Below, piece after piece: positions 60,024-64,000 of a stretch of DNA of 64,000 nucleotides; positions within the stretch are counted from its first letter, which is position 1, and every line of letters starts with the position of its first letter. Under the pieces are notes generated by a model. That model made no database searches. It was not told the DNA's origin and saw only the letters and a list, made by a program, of their open reading frames with translations. The DNA lies in contig NZ_FXYE01000001.1 in assembly GCF_900184935.1 (NCBI RefSeq), forward strand, positions 1,364,001 through 1,428,000, read 5' to 3'. The DNA is from Actibacterium lipolyticum (GTDB lineage: Bacteria > Pseudomonadota > Alphaproteobacteria > Rhodobacterales > Rhodobacteraceae). The translations under genes were made by a program, and so were the position numbers.

Positions 60024-61689
60024 GTTTTCGGCCTTTCTCGGCGTCGGGATACAGGGCGGCTTTGAAAGGGTCCGCCCCGAGGCGACGATAGGCGCTTAGG
60101 AAGGTTTCATCGCTGTTTTCACGCAGATCAAGGTAGGCAAGGATCAGACGCTCAATCGCCGGAACGATTTCAGTGTCAGAAAAGCCGGGACCTGCGCGTT
60201 GGCCAATGGCGAAGGTTTCAGTACCGTCACCGCCAAGCGTGATCTGATAGTTTTCAACGCCAGCGCGGTCCAGACCCAGAATGCCAATATGCCCCACGTG
60301 GTGGTGACCACAGGCGTTGATGCAGCCCGAGATTTTGATCTTTAGCGCGCCAATCTCATGCTCCAACTTCAGTTCGTCAAAGCGGGTGGCGATTTCTTGG
60401 GCAACCGGGATCGAGCGGGCCGTTGCCAGCGCGCAGTAATCCATGCCGGGGCAGGCGATGATGTCGGACACAAGCCCAACGTTTGCCGTTGCCAGATCAG
60501 CCGCCACAAGGCGGGCGTGGATCGCGGGCAGGTGCGATTTATGGACATGTGGTAGCACGATGTTCTGTTCGTGGCTGACACGCAGTTCGTCGTGGGAATA
60601 TGCCTCGGCCAGATCTGCCATTTCGCGCATTTGCGCATCCGTCGCATCACCCGGCGTCGCGCCGTGTTTTTTCAACGAGATTGTCGCAATGGCATAGTCG
60701 CCGTTCTGATGTGCAACGGTATTCGTATCCACCCACGACCGGAACACAGGGTCCGCGTCATAGGCTGTGGTGAACGCATCGGTGGGCGCCTGAATATAGG
60801 TCGGCTTGGGGAAGGCAGGCTTAATCTCGGCCAGCATTTCCTGATCGATGCCGGAAAACGCCGCGCGGCGCACGGTGAATTCCTGTTCGACCAGATCGCG
60901 GATCGTCTCTAGGCCGTTTTCGTGAACGGTGATCTTGATGCGCGCCTTGTACTTGTTGTCGCGACGACCCAGCAGGTTATAGACGCTGACGATCGCCTCT
61001 AGGTACGGCAGCAGGTCCGCCTTGGGCAGGAATTCCCGCACGACCTTGCCTTCCATCGGGGTCCGGCCAAGGCCGCCACCGACGATAACCTCAAACCCGG
61101 TTTCACCCGCGTCATTACGCGCCATACGCAGACCGATATCGTGGGCTTTGACCACGGCGCGGTCATTCGGGCTGCCCGTGATGGCAATCTTGAACTTGCG
61201 CGGCAGGAACTGGAATTCCGGGTGGTCAGTGGACCACTGGCGGATCAGTTCAGCATAGGGGCGGGGGTCTTCAATCTCGTCCTCGGCGGCACCTGCGAAC
61301 TGGTCCGAGGTGACGTTGCGGATTGTGTTGCCCGACGTTTGGATGGCGTGCATTTCCACATCAGCCAACGCGCTGAGCATATCTGGCACGTCGTTCAGTT
61401 TAGGCCAGTTGTACTGGATGTTCTGGCGCGTCGTGAAGTGGCCATACCCTTTGTCCCATTTCTGGGCGATATAGGCCAACTGGCGCATCTGGCGGCTGGA
61501 CAGCGTGCCATAGGGCACCGCAACGCGCAGCATATAGGCGTGCAACTGCAGATACAGGCCGTTCATCAGGCGCAGAGGCTTAAACTCATCCTCGGTCAGG
61601 GAACCGTCGATACGGCGTTCCACCTGACCGCGGAACTGTGCCACACGTTCGCGAACGAATTTTTCGTCGAAATCCGAATACTTATACAT
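60013..61689 (-). CDS. cysI: Sulfite reductase, siroheme subunit (nitrite/sulfite reductase family)
   Basis: ATG 61689 (MYKYSDFDEKFVRERVAQFRG) gives 558 residues; the longer frame to 61794 lies in the DUF2849 gene. It has both half-repeats of the family (FTTRQNIQYNWPK and LPHVHKSHLPAI) and the cysteine ligands CPGMDYC and SGCINACGHHH for the 4Fe-4S-siroheme site. It reduces sulfite to sulfide in assimilation, with electrons from ferredoxin or NADPH. The operon order cysG-DUF2849-cysI-cysH is typical of Rhodobacterales. Confidence 0.93.
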   Translation of the reverse strand: MYKYSDFDEKFVRERVAQFRGQVERRIDGSLTEDEFKPLRLMNGLYLQLHAYMLRVAVPYGTLSSRQMRQLAYIAQKWDKGYGHFTTRQNIQYNWPKLNDVPDMLSALADVEMHAIQTSGNTIRNVTSDQFAGAAEDEIEDPRPYAELIRQWSTDHPEFQFLPRKFKIAITGSPNDRAVVKAHDIGLRMARNDAGETGFEVIVGGGLGRTPMEGKVVREFLPKADLLPYLEAIVSVYNLLGRRDNKYKARIKITVHENGLETIRDLVEQEFTVRRAAFSGIDQEMLAEIKPAFPKPTYIQAPTDAFTTAYDADPVFRSWVDTNTVAHQNGDYAIATISLKKHGATPGDATDAQMREMADLAEAYSHDELRVSHEQNIVLPHVHKSHLPAIHARLVAADLATANVGLVSDIIACPGMDYCALATARSIPVAQEIATRFDELKLEHEIGALKIKISGCINACGHHHVGHIGILGLDRAGVENYQITLGGDGTETFAIGQRAGPGFSDTEIVPAIERLILAYLDLRENSDETFLSAYRRLGADPFKAALYPDAEKGRKHAA

Positions 61690-61990
61690 GGCTCGCCGCT
61701 CCGTGCTTGCTGCTGGTGTAGTTGGATGGGCCGCTGACGCGGAATTCTTCGCGGAAATGGGTCGGCTCGGGGCCGTTTTCGCCAAGCTTGGCATCGGCCA
61801 GATAGGCGCCGACGATTTTCCCGGGCTGGCTTTCGGCCAGTTTCAGGCGCGCTTCGGCGTGGTCGGCATCTTCCAGATACTCGGCCTTGGCGATGTCGCG
61901 GGTCCATTCGCCATCGGCGGTCATCCAGATGGAATCCCCTTCAAGCAGGTCATTGGCGGTCACGACTTTGGGCGTGAATTTACGGCTCAT
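61682..61990 (-). CDS. DUF2849 family protein
   Basis: A 102-residue protein starting MSRKFTPKVVTANDLLEGDS with the pattern of DUF2849. It overlaps cysG by 4 bp and cysI by 8 bp. It always travels with sulfite reductase genes in this group. Its role is not known; it may aid assembly or electron transfer. Confidence 0.88.
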   Translation of the reverse strand: MSRKFTPKVVTANDLLEGDSIWMTADGEWTRDIAKAEYLEDADHAEARLKLAESQPGKIVGAYLADAKLGENGPEPTHFREEFRVSGPSNYTSSKHGAASHV

Positions 61991-63381
61991 AGGGCCAGCT
62001 CCTTGAGTTCCGAATTGGCTATTTGTGTTTGGGGGGCGCGCGGGGCTAGGCCCAGCAACATGACGGCAGGGCCATCAACGCCTTCGATCTTGTTCGGCAG
62101 GTCCGCCAGTGTCAGCGCATGAATGCGGCTGTCGGTGCGGGATACGTTTTCAACGACTGTGACGGGGGTCGCCGGGTCGGCACCGTGCATCAACAGACGC
62201 CCTTGGACAAAGCGCGCGCTGCGCTTGCCCATATAGATGGCGGCCACCTGACCAGAGGCGGCCAGCGCCTTCCAGTCATGTTCGGCAAAACCTTTGACAT
62301 CGTGCCCGGTCAGGAACCGCACGGAAGAGTTGCGCAGCCGTTTGGTGAACGACTGACCAATCTGTGCCACCGCGGCCGAGGCCGAAGTGATGCCAGGAAT
62401 GATCCGCCATTCGATATTGGCAGCGCTCAGGGCGTCCAGCTCTTCGTCCAGACGGCCGAAAACGGTGGGGTCACCGGATTTCAGACGCACAACCTGTGCG
62501 CCGGCTTTGGCGTGTTCCACCATCAGCGCATTAATGTCGTTTTGATGTGCGGACGGGCCGAAACCTTTTTTCCCAGCCTCAATAATCACAGCCTCGCGGC
62601 GAGCGAGTTCAAGGATTTGGGGCGAAACCAGTTGATCGTGGATAACCACATCGGCCTCGTGCAACGCGTTGCGGGCCTTCATGGTCAACAGGTCCGGATC
62701 CCCAGGGCCCGCTCCGACAAGATCAACATGGCCGGTTTTCTGAGCAATGCCTTGGTGCGCGGCCAACAGATCGTTCAACGCATCGGGCAGGGCGGCCTCG
62801 CCGTTGGCCTCAAACGCCTGAGGGCCGGTTTTTTCATAATAGTCGGCCCAAAACGCGCGGCGCTTGCGACCGTGAGGCAGCTTTTCTGCGAATGGACGGA
62901 AGGCTTTGCCAGCTTTTGCCAACAGGCCAAGTGTCTGTGGAAGGCGTTCTTCCAGACCTGCCTTGATGGACCGCGCCAGAACCGGGGCCGCGCCTTCGGT
63001 TCCGATGGCAATGGTGACCGGATCACGGTCCACGATGGCGGGGGTGATAAACGCGCTGTCTGCCAGATTGTCGACGATGTTCGTCAACACGCCAGCCTTA
63101 GCGCCGATCACCGCGATATGGGCATCGCGGGTTTCATCTTCGTGCGCGGCATAGAGGAGGGCGGCACCGCGGGCGTCCGCAAGCTGCAAGTCGCGTTGGA
63201 TAAGGGCTAGTTGGCCTTGGTCGGCCCATTTGACAACATCGGGCGCAGCGTCCGTTGCGAAAACCTGAACCTCGGCCTCTGTCTTCAGAATCAGCCGCAG
63301 CTTCGCAACAGCAGCCTCACCACCGCCAGAGACGATGATACGGCGGCCTGCGACCGCAAGAAATATCGGGAAATGTTTCAC
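61987..63381 (-). CDS. cysG: Siroheme synthase (CysG, bifunctional)
   Basis: GTG 63381 (MKHFPIFLAVAGRRIIVSGGG) has GGAG nine bases upstream and is preferred over TTG 63390. The 464-residue protein joins an N-terminal precorrin-2 dehydrogenase/ferrochelatase (NAD site VSGGGEAAVAKLR, about 1-205) with a C-terminal uroporphyrinogen-III methyltransferase (DLVGAGPGDPDLLTMKA, VVRLKSGDPTVFGR, VPGITSASAA-like IPGITSASAA). It makes siroheme for CysI. First gene of the sulfur operon. Confidence 0.94.
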   Translation of the reverse strand: MKHFPIFLAVAGRRIIVSGGGEAAVAKLRLILKTEAEVQVFATDAAPDVVKWADQGQLALIQRDLQLADARGAALLYAAHEDETRDAHIAVIGAKAGVLTNIVDNLADSAFITPAIVDRDPVTIAIGTEGAAPVLARSIKAGLEERLPQTLGLLAKAGKAFRPFAEKLPHGRKRRAFWADYYEKTGPQAFEANGEAALPDALNDLLAAHQGIAQKTGHVDLVGAGPGDPDLLTMKARNALHEADVVIHDQLVSPQILELARREAVIIEAGKKGFGPSAHQNDINALMVEHAKAGAQVVRLKSGDPTVFGRLDEELDALSAANIEWRIIPGITSASAAVAQIGQSFTKRLRNSSVRFLTGHDVKGFAEHDWKALAASGQVAAIYMGKRSARFVQGRLLMHGADPATPVTVVENVSRTDSRIHALTLADLPNKIEGVDGPAVMLLGLAPRAPQTQIANSELKELAL

Positions 63382-63502
63382 GACGACCAACTCCGATGGG
63401 GTTGGTAGTAAAATAGGTTATCCCCCCGTCATGCCGCCAGATGCGCAGGGAAATAAGAAAAAGGTCAAAGCTGGAAAGCTGAGGGCGGAAATTTGTTTCG
63501 GT

Positions 63503-63518
63503 TTCCATCCCGATGGAA
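63503..63518. promoter_or_regulatory. Inverted repeat upstream of cysG, possible operator
   Basis: TTCCATC (63503-63509) and GATGGAA (63512-63518) form a perfect 7-2-7 inverted repeat about 120 bp before the cysG start. No gene fills 63382-63620, so this is the control region of the sulfur operon. The regulator is unknown. Confidence 0.4.
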
Positions 63519-63620
63519 GGTTAGCTTTTCTGCCCAGATGCAGTTGGCGGGGTTTCATACCTATTTCGATGGATGAAAATCCGGCCTCCCGCAGCGAAAA
63601 ACGGGCGGTTGAGGCCAGAC

Positions 63621-64000
63621 TCAGTATTCAGAAAGGTCAATTTCACGCAGGGCGTTGATCTCTTCTTCCGAGAAATTCTCGATGCCTTGGGTCAACTCAT
63701 GGACCTCATCGACGATCGCGTTCATCGCGTCGAGTTCTTCCTTGGAAAAGGGTGGGCCGTTGCGTGTGAAACCCGATATCGTACGCGAAGAAATCGGCCC
63801 CGTGGCATAGGTTACCCCATTGTTAAGGCCGAAAGATTTCGCTTTGGCCAGAACGCCAGCGTCATCGTCATCCATCAGGTCATCCCAAAGGACATACCCT
63901 GTGTTTTGCAGGCCCCACCGAACAACAGGATCGGAAAGCATAAGACCGTTTTCGCTGTAATAGTCATTCCAGGCCTGATCATACGTTTGAAAAAGCAGCG
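63621..64000 (-). CDS. LuxR-type autoinducer-binding domain protein lacking HTH (5' end outside window)
   Basis: The frame is open from the right window edge (LLFQTYDQAWNDYYSENGLML...) and ends at 63621. The visible 125 residues match the autoinducer-binding domain of LuxR regulators: YDQAWNDYYSENG, DPVVRWGLQNTGYVLWDDL, and VTYATGPISSRTISGFTRN. The C-terminus, NFSEEEINALREIDLSEY, stops where the HTH would begin, so the DNA-binding part is absent. It may be a truncated regulator or a stand-alone ligand-binding protein that affects other LuxR proteins. Confidence 0.72.
   Translation of the reverse strand, partial: LLFQTYDQAWNDYYSENGLMLSDPVVRWGLQNTGYVLWDDLMDDDDAGVLAKAKSFGLNNGVTYATGPISSRTISGFTRNGPPFSKEELDAMNAIVDEVHELTQGIENFSEEEINALREIDLSEY

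Noticed and set aside
1-64000. CRISPR arrays, rRNA genes or prophage structural genes
   Set aside because: No regularly spaced direct repeats of CRISPR type, no rRNA-like blocks and no capsid or tail genes were seen.

Overview
The window looks like chromosomal DNA of an alphaproteobacterium of the order Rhodobacterales (Roseobacter/Rhodobacter type). The reasons are a circularly permuted two-piece tmRNA, the trgA-trgB-cysK locus, the smo/mtlK polyol operon, an alpha-type SspB, DUF4169, ribbon-helix-helix and DUF2849 proteins, a VPLPA-CTERM protein and a LuxR-type autoinducer domain. There are three tRNA genes and no rRNA or CRISPR array.

Layout. 1-266: tail of an ABC permease (+). 329-5055 (-): a compact operon headed by a guanidine-I (ykkC) riboswitch, encoding a binding protein, permease, ATPase, a ureohydrolase best read as Ni-dependent guanidine hydrolase (GdmH), a His-rich cytosolic protein and a 53-residue exported His peptide. 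5200-11685: a GntR regulator and a GNAT protein, divergent from a polyamine-type ABC operon that ends in an Asp/Glu/hydantoin racemase-like gene. 11690-21950: a genomic island next to tRNA-Asn, with a tyrosine recombinase, a decayed IS3-family element inside an older IS remnant, ParB and plasmid-type gene relics, exported and membrane proteins of unknown function and a VPLPA-CTERM protein. 21951-32968: core genes (MBL hydrolase, histidine kinase, tRNA-CAU, purM, purN, rnd, sufE, fumC, sspB, chrA, ssrA). 33094-45455: LuxR/alpha-beta-hydrolase regulator, orphan binding protein with a GntR regulator, acuI, photolyase, trgA-trgB-cysK-mscS, tRNA-Ser. 45688-57968: GMC oxidoreductase, SorC-type regulator and a sorbitol/mannitol operon with the scar of a lost smoS. 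57981-63381 (-): assimilatory sulfate reduction (cysG, DUF2849, cysI, cysH fused to DUF934, fpr). 63621-64000: an autoinducer-binding domain without its HTH.

How the genes work together. The guanidine operon would sense cytosolic guanidine through the riboswitch, import it by ABC transport and hydrolyse it to urea and ammonia with a nickel enzyme. The two coupled His-rich products are unstudied candidates for nickel handling, since no HypA/HypB-type maturation gene lies nearby. This is the most promising undescribed part of the window. In the polyol operon, SmoEFGK imports hexitols, MtlK oxidises them and the kinases phosphorylate the ketoses. In the sulfur cluster, CysG makes siroheme for CysI, CysH makes sulfite, and sulfide would feed CysK. 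All assignments rest on reading the sequence; no database search was run.
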